NCBI GenBank assembly: GCA_030762895.1
Contig: CM061065.1
Span: 84,577,607 to 84,641,606, forward strand
Length of the DNA stretch: 64,000 bases
Source: Sophora flavescens
Lineage: Eukaryota > Streptophyta > Magnoliopsida > Fabales > Fabaceae
Direction: 5' to 3'
This document shows, one piece after another, positions 48,809 through 60,033 of this stretch (positions are counted from its first letter, which is position 1; each line of letters starts with the position of its first letter). A program made the translations under genes and the position numbers. The notes under the pieces are model-generated. The model was not told where the DNA came from. It saw nothing but the letters and a program-made list of their open reading frames with translations, and did not search any database.

Positions 48809-49858
48809 TTACCTAGCCTGCTGTCTGCAATCTCGGGCCATATGACCTATTTTCCCATAGTGAAAACAACTAGGTCGCTCCATGCAGTCTCTAAGATAAT
48901 GCGGTCCTCCACATCTGAAACAAGATAAGCCTTGCTGCTGTTGACCAGCTCTAACCACTGGTGCTGGTGTCTGCACTGGCCGGGCATATGGTCTCTGTCT
49001 CAATTGAGAGTTACTACCTCCTCGCCTCTGAAAACCTAGTCGAGTAGGACCCCCACTCCTCAATTGTTTCGCTCATTAGCCAGCCCTCGATCTAGACTTT
49101 CGATCGCACCTGCATCGTTCCACTAGCTCGGAAAACTTTGGATATCAAGAGAGATACTATAGCGCGCTGGAGTTCATGTCGGAGTCCTTCCTCAAACCTT
49201 ATACATTGTCAATCTTCATCTGGGAATCTCTGATAAAATTCAGAATACTTAATCAGAGCCTCAAATCGTGATGCATAATCACCAACAGTCATGTTGCCTT
49301 GTTTGAGACTCATGAATTCCCTTTCTTTCTCGCGTCGAACTAGACGCGGAAAATACTTCTCAAAGAAGCAGTCACTAAACAGCTTCCAGTTGATAACTCT
49401 ACCTTCAGAATCCAGTAATCTTCGCTTGCCTCTCCACCAAGACTCTACTCTTCCAGTTAGCATGAAGGCAGCATATGTCACTTTCCTATCCTCTCTGCAG
49501 CGCATGGTATTGAATATCTTCTCGATCTCTTGTATCCACCATTCTGCCTTCTCTGGATCATAATCTCCTCGGAATTGGGGTGGCTTCCCTTTCAGGAAAG
49601 TAGTCATTCCGTCATCTTCAGCTGCTGCAGCTCTCCTTTGGTTGTGTTGTTCCTGCTGTTCTTTGTTCATCTGTAGCATCTCAGCATTCTGGTGTGTTTG
49701 TAATAACAGAGCAGTAACTATGTTTTTCATGGTATCTTGAGTCTCAGGTGACTCTCCTCCACTTCCGGTATGATTATTTTCCACATTGTTAGCTCCAACA
49801 ATTCTTTCAGGAGTTCTCACACATTCTTGTCGATCGGACGTCCTCTTCCACGAGCCAT
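48809..49858 (-). pseudogene. Element A gag
   Basis: Start ATGGCTCGTGG at 49858 with a frame change within about 15 codons. The main frame 49820-49209 carries the Retrotrans_gag core (KGKPPQFRGDYDPEKAEWW, EKIF, YAAFMLTGRVESWW, FFEKYFPRLVRREKE, MTVGDYASRF) and ends at TGA 49209-49211, where Trp is usual. The next ~150 bp change frame twice more. 49063-48809 carries two zinc knuckles: CFRCGGPHYLRDC, and CFHYGKIGHMARDC in which Tyr replaces the second Cys. Gag normally forms the virus-like particle in the cytoplasm; this copy is dead. Confidence 0.88.
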
Positions 49859-50071
49859 GATTCTGTAAAAGAAATCATTCGCTCTTATCAGTATGACATA
49901 TAATACCACATAGACAAGTATATAAATACCATATGCCACACTAATGTTATTTATTGCGTCAGATTCGGACACACTACCCATCTTCTAAGCATAGTTAAAA
50001 TCCGATGTGGACTCAACTAGACACGGCCAGTAACAATATCCTAGACCTCACAGTCCGATTAGAATCGAACT

Positions 50072-50083
50072 GCTCTGATACCA
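50072..50083 (-). other. Primer-binding site of element A (tRNA-Met)
   Basis: The - strand reads TGGTATCAGAGC, separated by TTTGG from the LTR end at 50089. Confidence 0.92.
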
Positions 50084-50709
50084 CCAAATGAGACACCCCG
50101 TTGTGCCCCATTGTATTATTAAATTAGAACCTTATTATTTATTTACTTAATCGGGCGCTTATTGTTAAAAATACGTAAAAATTAAAACTTAATTAATAAT
50201 CATATAACTTCTACAAATATAAAACACACCAAAACTATATTACATAAATACACACATAAGTATCCTTTATTTTACACAACACTGTTTAGGGTATCCTCTC
50301 AGTAGGATCCCACACAGGTACTTATTTAAACAACTTGCTTATAACTAACGAAAAACAAAACATCTTATTGACCCACTGGCCCTAAACTTACTACACTACA
50401 TTATTAGGATCAGTAGGTTGTTCTTTAGTGTCAACTTCATACGGAACGTCATTGATAAGCCTTTGGCTTATCTAGTTTTATAACTCGATGGACTGTGGTT
50501 TTTGTGCAAATTATTCGAGTTCAGTCTCGTTTTCGCCCAAATTTGCCTTGTTTTGTTCCTAAGTTGGACTTTGACTCGTTCTAGGCAATTTTTATAGTTT
50601 TTAGTCTATTTTGAATAGAATTACGCTTTTTGTTTCTTGTTATTGTTTCAGGTTAGAAGTGAAGCTCCGAGAGTCAAGGAAAGTCAAGAAACAGTGGAAA
50701 TTGTCATTC

Positions 50710-51005
50710 TGGAGAGACTCGCCCCGCGAGTTGATGCTCGCCTCGCGAGACTGAAGATCAGCAAAACAGCAACAATCATCAATTCTGGCTCGCCACGCGA
50801 GAGGCTTCTCGCCTCGCGAGATACTGAAGACCTTGGAAGACAGAGACCATCACGACCTAGCCGTGATGAAGGTCACGGCTGTGACAGATTAAGGTTCGAA
50901 GACTCGCCCCGCGAACACACTCTCGCCTCGCGAGAATTCAAACTCAGGATGGAGCCAAAACTAATATCGCGTCGCGAGAGTATGCTCGCCCCGCGATCGG
51001 GCGAG
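50710..51005. repeat. CTCGCC...CGCGAG palindrome array in the Athila-like 5' LTR
   Basis: Repeated pairs such as CTCGCCCCGCGAG / CTCGCCTCGCGAG and CTCGCCACGCGAG / CTCGCCTCGCGAG, with one TCACGACC-type pair between them (50849-50885). The final unit CTCGCCCCGCGATCGGGCGAG ends at 51005, 12 bp before TATATAT. Confidence 0.9.
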
Positions 51006-51017
51006 AAACAGAATCCC

Positions 51018-51024
51018 TATATAT
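51018..51024 (+). promoter_or_regulatory. TATA box of the Athila-like 5' LTR
   Basis: TATATAT in AATCCCTATATATTG, mid-LTR, 12 bp after the palindrome array; the 3' LTR has the same arrangement (array end 55444, TATA 55457). Confidence 0.7.
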
Positions 51025-51876
51025 TGTTGTTTCAGATCAGATTTGAAGGGGGGAAGGATCCAGATCCGAATCCTAGTTTTAGCCACTGTTTAGAGTAGCG
51101 TTTAGGCCAGTTTCTTTTCTCTTTGGAGCTGCGTCTCCCTTTTTCTTTCTTATTTTGCTATGGAGGTTATGTCCGATTGTTTGTCTATGAGCATGAGGAA
51201 CTAATCCACTTGTCTGAGGGAACAATGAAGCCACCCATGGCGGTATAGTGTTCATGTGATGTATATCTCTCTCCTTTAATTCAATTCTTGTTTTCCAATT
51301 CTGATTTGATTGCGTTGATCACATGCGCGCGTGATTGACTTGTTAAACGTGTTGAGGCTGATCGGCGATTCGCGTTTTAGAACTTGAATTGGGATCATCG
51401 TTTGAATATTGTACGACAGTGAGTAGGAGATCGGTGCAACCTTATAGGGAACAAGAATTAACAGAATTTGATGATTAGGATTATGAAACCTAGTAAGTAA
51501 TTAGTCCAATCTTCGAATACGTCCTAATGAGCACGACAGTGGATTTAGGAGAATTTGGGGGTCCCGGTTGACATTGTAATTGAACTTAGGGAGGAATTCG
51601 TCATCACTTGGGTATGCATATTGGGTAGGTGGATTTGTGACCTTGGACATTTTAATTTCAGATTTTAATAGCTTAGTTTTATTAGATTTGTTAATTTAGA
51701 TTACAATCCTATTTTCTCTCTCTCAACCACCTTCTGTTACTTGACCAAACGTATCGGATTTCCCACGGATTAGTTGAATTGGTAGCCCAATCCCTGAGTT
51801 TGACCTCGGTAATTACTTACCGTGTTTATTTTATTACTTGTGACGACCCGGTACACTTGCCGGTGGCTCAACAAGT

Positions 51877-51895
51877 TTTTGGCACCGTTGCCGGG
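51877..51895 (+). other. Primer-binding site of the Athila-like element (tRNA-Asp type)
   Basis: TGGCACCGTTGCCGGGGA, one mismatch (A for G at the fifth base) from the complement of the plant tRNA-Asp 3' end, used by Athila/Tat elements. It starts a few bases after the LTR end at 51873. Confidence 0.8.
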
Positions 51896-52019
51896 GATTG
51901 GCACAACCAGTTTTCCTAATTTTAGGGAAGTTTGATTATTTGGTTAAGTTATTTTTATTTTTATTTTTTATTTTTATTTTTTATTTATCTATTATTTCTC
52001 TCTACTTCTTTGATTCCAC

Positions 52020-53141
52020 TTGGTCTTGCCTTGTTTTGAATGCGAGGTACACGAGGGAATGCTTCCGGGTTGCGAATATTGTAATGGAGACCATGACACT
52101 TGGAGTTGTCCTTTCTACTTCTCTCAAGAATATGTGGACTCATGCTATAATTTCTATGACAGCGTGCCCCAGGACAACTATCGAGTCGAGTCGAATCAGT
52201 ATTGGGGTTATATGAGGGGAGACCATCCGGGTTTCGCTTGGAGTAATGCTGGCGATGGTCTAGCATGGCAACCACAACCTCAACAGAATTGGCAACAACA
52301 ACCTCAACAGGATGGTGGAAGACGACCTTGGGAGTTGGCTCTTGAGAGGACAATTGCGGCAATTGATAAGATGGCCCAACAACAACAACCTTGGGAGTTG
52401 GCTCTTGAGAGAACAAATGCGGCAATTGATAAGATGGCCATATCATTTGAGAAGGCGAATGCGGCAAGAGAGAAGTTGGGTCAGCTCGCAAAGCAACTAG
52501 ATGAGCGTCTCCCAGGCACTTTCACAGGTGATACCGAGAACAACCCTACGAACCAATGCGAAGCCATAACAACTAGAAGCGGTAGGGTGTTGGGATCTGA
52601 CTGGGATGAAACTAGTTCTCAGGAAGTTGAGGAAGAACTACCACATGTTGAGGAAGAGCAACCTGAGGAAGAGGAGTTGGCAAGTGACAAGGCACCGGAG
52701 CAAGGGGGTAGAGTTCAATTTGAAGATAAAGTGGTAGTGGACTCCACCATGCTTGCCGAGCAATCTGATTTTGCTGCATTGGATAAATATGTTGGCTTGC
52801 ATGCATGTGTGGACATTGGTAAGTTATACCCTCCCACTCGTCTGGCACACTTCCTCGAGAAAACACCATTTGACCCGACAGGAAGTGAGTTCATAATTAC
52901 AGAGGTCAATGGAGTTTCCACACACGGGCCAGATGGAATCAATGATAGAGTCGTATTGCTCCTGCAAGGGCCACTTCACAAACCATGGGATCCGGGTGGA
53001 GGATTTGATATGATGAGCGTCTCTTGGCACTTGTACCACAGGCTATGGGATCCAGGTGGATGCTTATTAATAAGTCAAGCTAGTGACGTTAAAGAAGCGC
53101 TTATTGGGAGGCAACCCAATCTAGGTATCCTTTATTCTTAG
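52020..53141 (+). CDS. Athila-like gag C-terminal fragment, only ORF of the nested element
   Basis: A 373-codon open frame with no ATG at its head (first in-frame ATG about codon 14), so translation may start upstream in another frame or not at all. Residues 18-30 form a CX2CX3HX4C zinc knuckle as in Athila gag. A repeated PWELALERT-AAIDKMA unit follows (twice, about 52326-52440), then LPGTFTGDTENNPTNQCEAITTRSG, the typical Athila gag C-terminal signature, then an acidic stretch. The last ~140 residues match no domain I know; their end (DVKEALIGRQPN) is sequence commonly found near the 3' end of Athila elements, so the ORF probably spans a deletion that removed pol. Whether it makes a protein is uncertain. 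Confidence 0.6.
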   Translation: MVLPCFECEVHEGMLPGCEYCNGDHDTWSCPFYFSQEYVDSCYNFYDSVPQDNYRVESNQYWGYMRGDHPGFAWSNAGDGLAWQPQPQQNWQQQPQQDGGRRPWELALERTIAAIDKMAQQQQPWELALERTNAAIDKMAISFEKANAAREKLGQLAKQLDERLPGTFTGDTENNPTNQCEAITTRSGRVLGSDWDETSSQEVEEELPHVEEEQPEEEELASDKAPEQGGRVQFEDKVVVDSTMLAEQSDFAALDKYVGLHACVDIGKLYPPTRLAHFLEKTPFDPTGSEFIITEVNGVSTHGPDGINDRVVLLLQGPLHKPWDPGGGFDMMSVSWHLYHRLWDPGGCLLISQASDVKEALIGRQPNLGILYS

Positions 53142-53179
53142 GGACTGACATTTTCATTTATATTTAAAAAAAAAAAAAG

Positions 53180-53416
53180 CTTGATTCGCCACGCGAATCC
53201 ACTGTGGCCGCGCGAGACAGAAGCCCTGAACCTCAGGGGCTTACTCACGTTTCTGTCTCGCGTCGCGAGGTCTACTTTCGCCTCGCGATTCTGGGCATCA
53301 TCATCTGTTGGAATTCCAGATTCGCCTCGCGAGATACTACTCACCTCGCTATTCTGGAAAGTGTGAATAACAATTTTCCAGATTCGCCTCGGGAGTGGAC
53401 TCTCACCTCGCGAATA
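53180..53416. repeat. Second CGCGAG-type palindrome array, in the interior
   Basis: Variants such as TTCGCCACGCGAA, TCTCGCGTCGCGAG, TTCGCCTCGCGAT and TTCGCCTCGCGAGA, the same family as in the LTRs but between gag and the 3' LTR. Confidence 0.85.
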
Positions 53417-53599
53417 TGCACTTAAGGTTTTAATTTGCAGGAGTTCTTCCAGGATGCTATGCAACAGAAGGGAGCCCGTGAGACCAATTGGATGAGGAGG
53501 CAACCATGAAAACTTGATCAGGGAGCACCCTCTCCTCTCCTCACTTTTGTTTTGCTTTTTTTTTGTTTTTTTTGTCACTCTTGAATAATTTGAGAAGAT

Positions 53600-54870
53600 C
53601 AAGAGTTTGTGTATGAATAGTGTGTCGGCAAGCTTGTTGGATTTTAATTAAATTTAGCATAGATTGATTGCATGAATTATTTTGACCATTGATGATTTCC
53701 CCTAGGTTCTGAAATTTGAAAAATTGATCCCCACGTGAAAAATTGAAAATTGAACTTTGAGAATTTTATTGTGATTACTTGATTTATGATAAGTTTGGGG
53801 TGAGGGGGTACACACACTAGGAATTGTATCTCGGTCAAACAATTTGCAAAATGTCCAGGTGAGGATTTGAGCCTTCAACTTTGTTTTTGATTGTGTGAAT
53901 CACTGTTAAGTTGCACTTTCCCGGATTTGCTTGAATCTCTTCATGGTTTGCATGTTTATGTGTTGCATCAAATGATTTAGGCAATTTTCTTTGAAATAAC
54001 TACTTGGCCTAAAAGGAACCATCCCTAATGCATGTTCCCTAGTTAGCCACATTGAGCCTAATTAGCCCATTGTTTCTTGATGACCCTATATTATAAGCCA
54101 AAATCTGAAAAACCATGTTAACCCAATCTTAGGATTAGGAGAGCATGGAAGCGTAGCAAGAGAAGGTTTGTGAGGAACTAAGTTTGGGGTGGCTACAAGG
54201 TGATATGTCATTTTGGGTTGAGAAAAAGAAAAATAAAGGTTGAAACCCAAGGCAGTAAAAAAAAATTGCCAAAAGAAAAGGGGCAAAGCAGAAAAAAATA
54301 GCAAGGAAAAGGCTGTAGTCACCCGAGGCAAAAAGAAAAAATGGAAAAAGGAATTTGAGTTGAATATGTGTCAAATGATCATGCTTTGTTAGTTCCTAGG
54401 GACTTAAGCCGAGTATCCTTGAATATCCTACCCTCTGCCAGGCCCCATTACAACCTTTATAAGACCTTCTGATGTTGCATGCATGTTTTCGTGGGAACCA
54501 TTTTTGAGATGAAAATCAAATTCATGGGAAGTGCTCTTGATATGTGAAATTGAGTGAAAAGTTGATAGCCTAGACGAATTTGAGCGAATGAGTGAAATTT
54601 TACATACCCTTGTGAGGAAGGCAGTTGTTTGAAATTGGTAATCTTCCTTTTGTGTGTGACTCTGATCCTCAACTTAGATTAATGATTGCATGAATGATGA
54701 AGTTCTCAATTGTTTAAAGTAAATGAATGTGGGGATTACGTTGATGTAGGGGGGAAATCATTGGAGAAAAACTGTTTTGATTGCATGAAATTTGTGCGAA
54801 ATCGATTGATTCCTTTAGGCTTGCCAAGTCTTAAGTCCTTTGTGAGTTTTAGCTTGCTTGGGGACAAGCA
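53600..54870. other. Non-coding 3' interior of the Athila-like element
   Basis: AT-rich, no domain-bearing frame. AAGTTTGGGGT-like words recur (53800, 54180, 54878), the last being the polypurine tract before the 3' LTR; the earlier ones may be decayed copies of it. Confidence 0.6.
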
Positions 54871-54877
54871 AGGTTTA

Positions 54878-54891
54878 AGTTTGGGGTGTTT
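54878..54891 (+). other. Polypurine tract of the Athila-like element
   Basis: AAGTTTGGGGTGTT directly before the 3' LTR start TGATAAGCC at 54892. Confidence 0.75.
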
Positions 54892-57192
54892 TGATAAGCC
54901 TTTGGCTTATCTAGTTTTATAACTAGATGGACTGTGGTTTTTGTGCAAATTATTCGAGTTCACTCTCGTTTTCGCCCAAATTTGCCTTGTTTTGTTCCTA
55001 AGTTGGACTTTGACTCGTTCTAGGTAATTTTTATAGTTTTTAGTCTATTTTGAATAGAATTACGCTTTTTGTTTCTTGTTATTGTTTCAGGTTAGAAGTG
55101 AAGCTCCGAGAGTCAAGGAAAGTCAAGAAACAAAGGAAATTGTCATTCTCGGAGAGACTCGCCCCAGAGTTGATGCTCGCCTCGCGAGACCAAGATCAAG
55201 AAAACAGCAACAATCATCAATTCTGACTCGCCACGCGAGAGGCTTCTCGCCTCGCGAGATACTGAAGACCCTGGAAGACAGAGACCATCACGGCCTAGCC
55301 GTGATGAAGGTCATGGCTGTGACAGATTAAGGTTCGAAGACTCGCCCCGCGAACACACTCTCGCCTCGCGAGAATTCAAACTCAGGATGGAGCCACAACT
55401 AATATTCGTGTCGCGAGAGTATGCTCGCCCCGCGATCGGGCGAGAAACAGAATCCCTATATATTGCTGTTTCAGATCATATTTGAAGGGGGGAAGGATCC
55501 AGATCCGAATCCTAGTTTTAGCCACTGTTTAGAGTAGCGTTTAGGCCAGTTTCTTTTCTCTTTGGAGCTGCGTCTCCCTTTTTCTTTCTTATTTTGCTAT
55601 GGAGGTTATGTCCGATTGTTTGTCTATGAGCATGAGGAACTAATCCCCTCATCTGAGGGAACAATGAAGCCACCCATGGCGGTATAGTGTTCATGTGATG
55701 TATATCTCTCTCCTTTAATTCAATTCTTGTTTTCCAATTCTGATTTGATTGCATTGATCACATGCGCGCGTGATTGACTTGTTAAACGTGTTGAGGCTGA
55801 TCGGCGATTCGCGTTTTAGAACTTGAATTGGGATCATCGTTCGAATATTGTACGACAGTGAGTAGGAGATCGGTGCAACCTTATAGGGAACAAGAATTAA
55901 CAGAATTTGATGATTAGGATTATGAAACCTAGTAAGTAATTAGTCCAATCTTCGAATACGTCCTAATGAGCACAACAGTGGATTTAGGAGAATTTGGGGG
56001 TCCCGGTTGACATTGTAATTGAACTTAGGGAGGAATTCGTCATCACTTGGGTATGCATATTGGGTAGGTGGATTTGTGACCTTGGACATTTTAATTTCAG
56101 ATTTTAATAGCTTAGTTTTATTAGATTTGTTAATTTAGATTACAATCCTATTTTCTCTCTCTCAACCACCTTCTGTTACTTGACCAAACGTATCGGATTT
56201 CCTGTGGATTAGTTGAATTGGTAGGCCAATCCCTGAGTTCGACCTCGGTAATTACTTACCGTGTTTATTTTATTACTTGCAACGACCCGGTACACTTGCC
56301 GGTGGCTCAACAGTCATTCAACTCCTCTACAACCTCCGTCTCGTATGGGGTTCCATCCATCTCCTCAGTAACATAGTCATCCATCCGGTCTTCTAACATA
56401 ACAGGGTAAACATACACAAAAATACAGAAATAGGGAGATAAGAAACAGTTCTATCATCATAAGTGGAAAAGATTCATAGCATATAATACAATAATAGTCA
56501 CAAACATGCATCACTCACAATATACAATCATCCATACTTTATAACATCATCCTCTACCCTCCAACTCATGCAACTAAACCTTTATGCTGACGTGGCCACT
56601 ACTAATCCTGTCACACATCCCTCGTTAGGAATGTCAGTCAGCGTCCAAGTGACACGTTCCCAACGCCGGTGCACATTCTCATCCCTGGTGAGAATGCTCA
56701 TGCAAAGCAATGACACTATAGCTGCACAGTACCGTCGGTGCACACCCTTATTTTCTCTCTCAACTCAATCAAGGGTGCTCATGCATAGCAATGACACTAT
56801 AGTTGCACAACTTAAATTCTAATTTGGAACGGTCCACGAGAACTTCAGACCTCGTGTATCTCAAATACACGGTTATGAACAACAATGCAACATATGATTC
56901 TCACTGATTTTTATCAATAGCAACCTAGTACCTCAAGATTTTCCTCACAACCTCCACTTACATTCTATATCACATCACTTCTATAAAATAATAGCGAGGC
57001 ACCTCTAATTCATATTCAAAACTCTCACCCAAACAAAATACCTCCGAGCAATATATATCTTTCCTTAAAATCATCTAAGCATAGCATTAAACCCAGGCAG
57101 ATCATGCATAACACCTTAATCAACAGAATATTCCAACATCTCAATATCATATAAGGCAATTTATCATAACCAACTCATAATAGTCCAACCAA

Positions 57193-57302
57193 ATATATAA
57201 CAAAGTCAGACTCTGTCACGGCCGTGACATACATCAAATGCAAGAATTCTACAAAATGTAACTGTCACGGCCTGGCCATGACAACCATCACGGCCGTGAC
57301 AG
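57193..57302 (-). promoter_or_regulatory. TATA-like box plus TCACGGC palindromes in element A 5' LTR
   Basis: The - strand TTATATATTT (57191-57200) lies about 14 bp downstream of the last palindrome TGTCACGGCCGTGACA (57214-57229); another pair is at 57266-57302. In the 3' LTR the box has become TTATTTATTT. Confidence 0.55.
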
Positions 57303-59212
57303 ACACTGAACATCCTCAATATCATAAATATTCAAACACCGCAATAATACGTCACATGCAGATGGAATACCTCAACCAGCGGATCACAAACAGTCAAAAT
57401 TACATAATTCAGACATCCTCAAATATGAATAATCAACCTAAGGCGAAAACCTACAATTCCCAAATCGTCATTGGTATTACGGAAAAGTTTCCAATACGAT
57501 TTTGGTATTGTCGATTACCGACCACTAGTAGGGTGTAGGTCGCCCTACACCATTATTATAAATTATATACTACTTATCGGTTCCGACGATGGAATGGTTC
57601 TTTCTCCCACGTGAGCTAGCACCGAAATCTTGAACTCGACGTTCCTCGCTATCACACCACAGCTTAATAGTTTCACCTTGAACCAAACAACATAACTATA
57701 ATTAATCAAATAACAACCATCTGACACTTTAGGGATAGGTTCGGCCAAGTCTTAGAAAATAGGTTTAGGGTTATCTTCTTAATGCCATCTTTTGGATCCT
57801 AGTTACTAGAGTCTTAACTAATATAGTTTACTTATTACAAGACTAAAATTTGAAACAAAATCCTCTAACCTTTAGGGTTAGGGTTTCGGCCAGATCAAGA
57901 TCATATAGGTTGAAAATGTTTTTGCTCACACACTCTTAGATAATGAAAGTAGATGACATAACGAGATCATAGAAATTGGTTTCACATTTTTATGATTTTT
58001 CTACAATTTTCTAGAATTATTACAAGTTCTAGATCTAGAAATGGAAAACTATGAAATATGAAGAACAAAAGCTTAAACAAGAGATGAGATGATCATGTTA
58101 CCTCAAGTGTATGAAGAATATGGAGAAAAGATGATGATCTTGACAAGTTCTTCAATGGAAGCACTTGGAGCTCTTGAAGAAGAAAATGGAGTTTTGGTGA
58201 TTTATGAAGAAATGAAGAAGATGAGTGAAAGGGGAGGGAGGCCACGGTTTGGAGGGTATATATAGGAGTAATCTTATGCCTTGTTTGGTTATAAGGAATT
58301 GGTTTAATGGGTTTTGTGAATATTAAATTAATATAAGCTTAACCATAGTTAATAATTAACTTAACTAGGGTTACTTTGCTAACTATGGTTAATAATTATG
58401 TGGCTCAAATTTGATGGAGGTGAGGCTGATTTTGGGCTACACAAAGTGACTCACTAATGAGTCACCGATCCTATCCGTTAGCGGTTCCCGGAATTTCCAT
58501 ACGCAGCTCCGTCGTTTACCCGATTTCGATTTTTGAGAGGAAAATAATGAAACGAAAGCAAAATGAAATAGGTAAGATTTATTGGAGGTGGATGCAAGAA
58601 ATTGGAGAGATGTGGGAGGTTTTGAACCACATAAAATGAGTGTTTAAGAGTGCGTAGATGCGTCTTGTTAATACCCGCGAAAGCTTGGGGGTATTTTGGT
58701 CTTATTACCTAAATGTCATGATTACTTGCATTTAATGCTCATAAATGCTTGGTGAGTCATGGTGGTGACTCATCCCATGACTCAGCTCCTCCAGTGTCCG
58801 GTTTTGTCTTTGCACCTCCTTTCTCGACTTCGTCGGTTCCCCGATTAGGGTTTTACGCCTGCGTAAAAGCATAATATTTCGTTTTCGACTGAAAATTTTC
58901 AAACTAACCAAACTCGTTGGAAATATGATTTAAATATAAACCATTTCGTTCACGAGTCAAAATTAGGTTTTCTGCTCAGTAAAATTATATTGTCAGTGAA
59001 AACGCATACCGATTTCCGTCTGAATTTTTAACCCAAATTTTTATCCTAAGCTTCTACCTTAAGATAGAGTATGAATATGATTTTATTTCATAAAAAATCA
59101 ATCTCCATGAACTCGGATAAAAATATAAATAAATACATTTATATCGGTTAATACGGCGAAAATATTTTTACTGAAAAAATAAAAATCGAAAAATAAAAAG
59201 TAGGGTGTTACA

Positions 59213-59888
59213 CCTGTGGTGGTGCATCCTTGAGTACGGTGCATCGTCTATCCAATGGGTTCACAAATGGTTTGGTGAACTGCCAGTGTTGGTGCTTGTT
59301 AGTCAATGTGGATATGTAACTCCGATATTGTCTTCCTAAGATAGTTTTGGATCCACATGCATAACGGAGTAGTGGACTAGTGTTGCGTCGCATAGCATAC
59401 TTGATTGAGATGATATGAATGATATTTTTGTGTTAATGTTGTTATGTTAGAACATGCTATATTTGTGATGTATTCTCATCTTGCTAATTGCTCCCTTGTC
59501 GTTATGTTTATACAATGATTTCTTACTCCCCATTTTCTGTTGTTGTGTGCATGTACCTTTTCTTGATATGCAGAGGATGATGAGCAGCCAGTCGAGGTGT
59601 GACTCTGAGGAGCCATTTTCTCATAGTTTAGGATTTTATATTTAAGTTTTGTTATCCAATGTATTTTCTGGATTTTGGTTATACCAGCTCGAACATATGA
59701 CATCGGGGTTGGGTTTATGTTATCTCAATTTATGTTTATGTTTTTATTTCCGTAAGTGTTTGAGACGTTTTGTTCATTTGGTACTCTCTACCCTACGGAT
59801 GTTATTATATTAAATAATATGCTTGTGTTTTATTTTATCTTATTTCCTTTACGTTGTTGTAAATACATGCGGGGTAGAGGGTGTCACA
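59213..59888 (+). mobile_element. Family B LTR fragment, end region
   Basis: Matches 37270-37979 (CCACATGCAT-CGGAGTAGTG, CTTACTCCCC, GACATCGGGGTTG, ATGCGGGGTAG) and ends GGTGTCACA. Element A is inserted at its left edge. Near 59573-59602 lies a short acidic ORF, EDDEQPVEV, preceded by a pyrimidine-rich stretch and GCAG. Confidence 0.75.
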
Positions 59889-60033
59889 CTATCTCCACAA
59901 ACCAACACGGGTCTTTTCAGCGTGCTTTTTTCCCCACTCACACATTTCCTACAAAAACATCCCAGGAGGTCACCCATAACAGAACTGCTCCAAGTCAAGC
60001 ATGATTAACTGTGGAGTTCTTAAGTGATAGGTG
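59889..60033 (-). mobile_element. 5S rRNA-derived (Cassandra TRIM-type) fragment
   Basis: The - strand contains GGGTGACCTCCTGGGATG (59962-59979), the 5S rRNA box C, and a diverged GAACTCCACAGTTAATCATG part (60001-60020) where 5S has GAACTCCGCAGTTAAGCGTG. The + strand lead ATCTCCACAAACCAACACGG fits Cassandra elements, TRIM retrotransposons whose LTRs carry 5S-like sequence. The A-box region is too changed to expect RNA polymerase III activity. It is not a genuine 5S gene: the 5' half is missing. Confidence 0.6.

Larger units (their letters stand above)
50453..56312 (+). mobile_element. Complete non-autonomous Athila/Tat-like LTR retrotransposon, TSD GTCAT
   Basis: LTRs 50453-51873 and 54892-56312 (both 1421 bp; about 30 differences by eye, roughly 98% identical) start TGATAAGCC and end GGCTCAACA. 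Perfect duplications GTCAT at 50448-50452 and 56313-56317. The tRNA-Asp type PBS follows the 5' LTR and a GTTTGGGGTG polypurine tract precedes the 3' LTR. The 3.0-kb interior encodes only a gag-like C-terminal region and no pol, so transposition would have depended on proteins from a related element. It is among the youngest insertions here. Confidence 0.93.
50089..59212 (-). mobile_element. Element A 5' LTR, split by a nested Athila-like element
   Basis: LTR pieces 50089-50452 and 56313-59212 (together about 3.26 kb). In + orientation it starts TGAGACACCCCG and ends AGGGTGTTACA. Sequence around the break (GGAACGTCAT|...|GTCATTCAACTCC) is continuous in the 3' LTR (42302-42315), which proves the insertion. 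The element runs 59212 to 42270 on the - strand; the right flank CCTGT has no visible partner because the left end is truncated. Confidence 0.9.

Noticed and set aside
52020..53141. A novel host gene of 373 codons
   Set aside because: It lies between matching LTRs, carries the Athila zinc knuckle and C-terminal gag signature, and lacks its own start and promoter.
57224..57538. 104-codon ORF with HGLAMTTITAVTDT-like repeats, and similar ORFs at 43254, 8955 and 55076
   Set aside because: They are translations of the TCACGGC palindrome pairs, not protein families.
59962..60028. A functional 5S rRNA gene
   Set aside because: Only the 3' half is recognisable, the A-box region is altered and the flanks are retroelement sequence.
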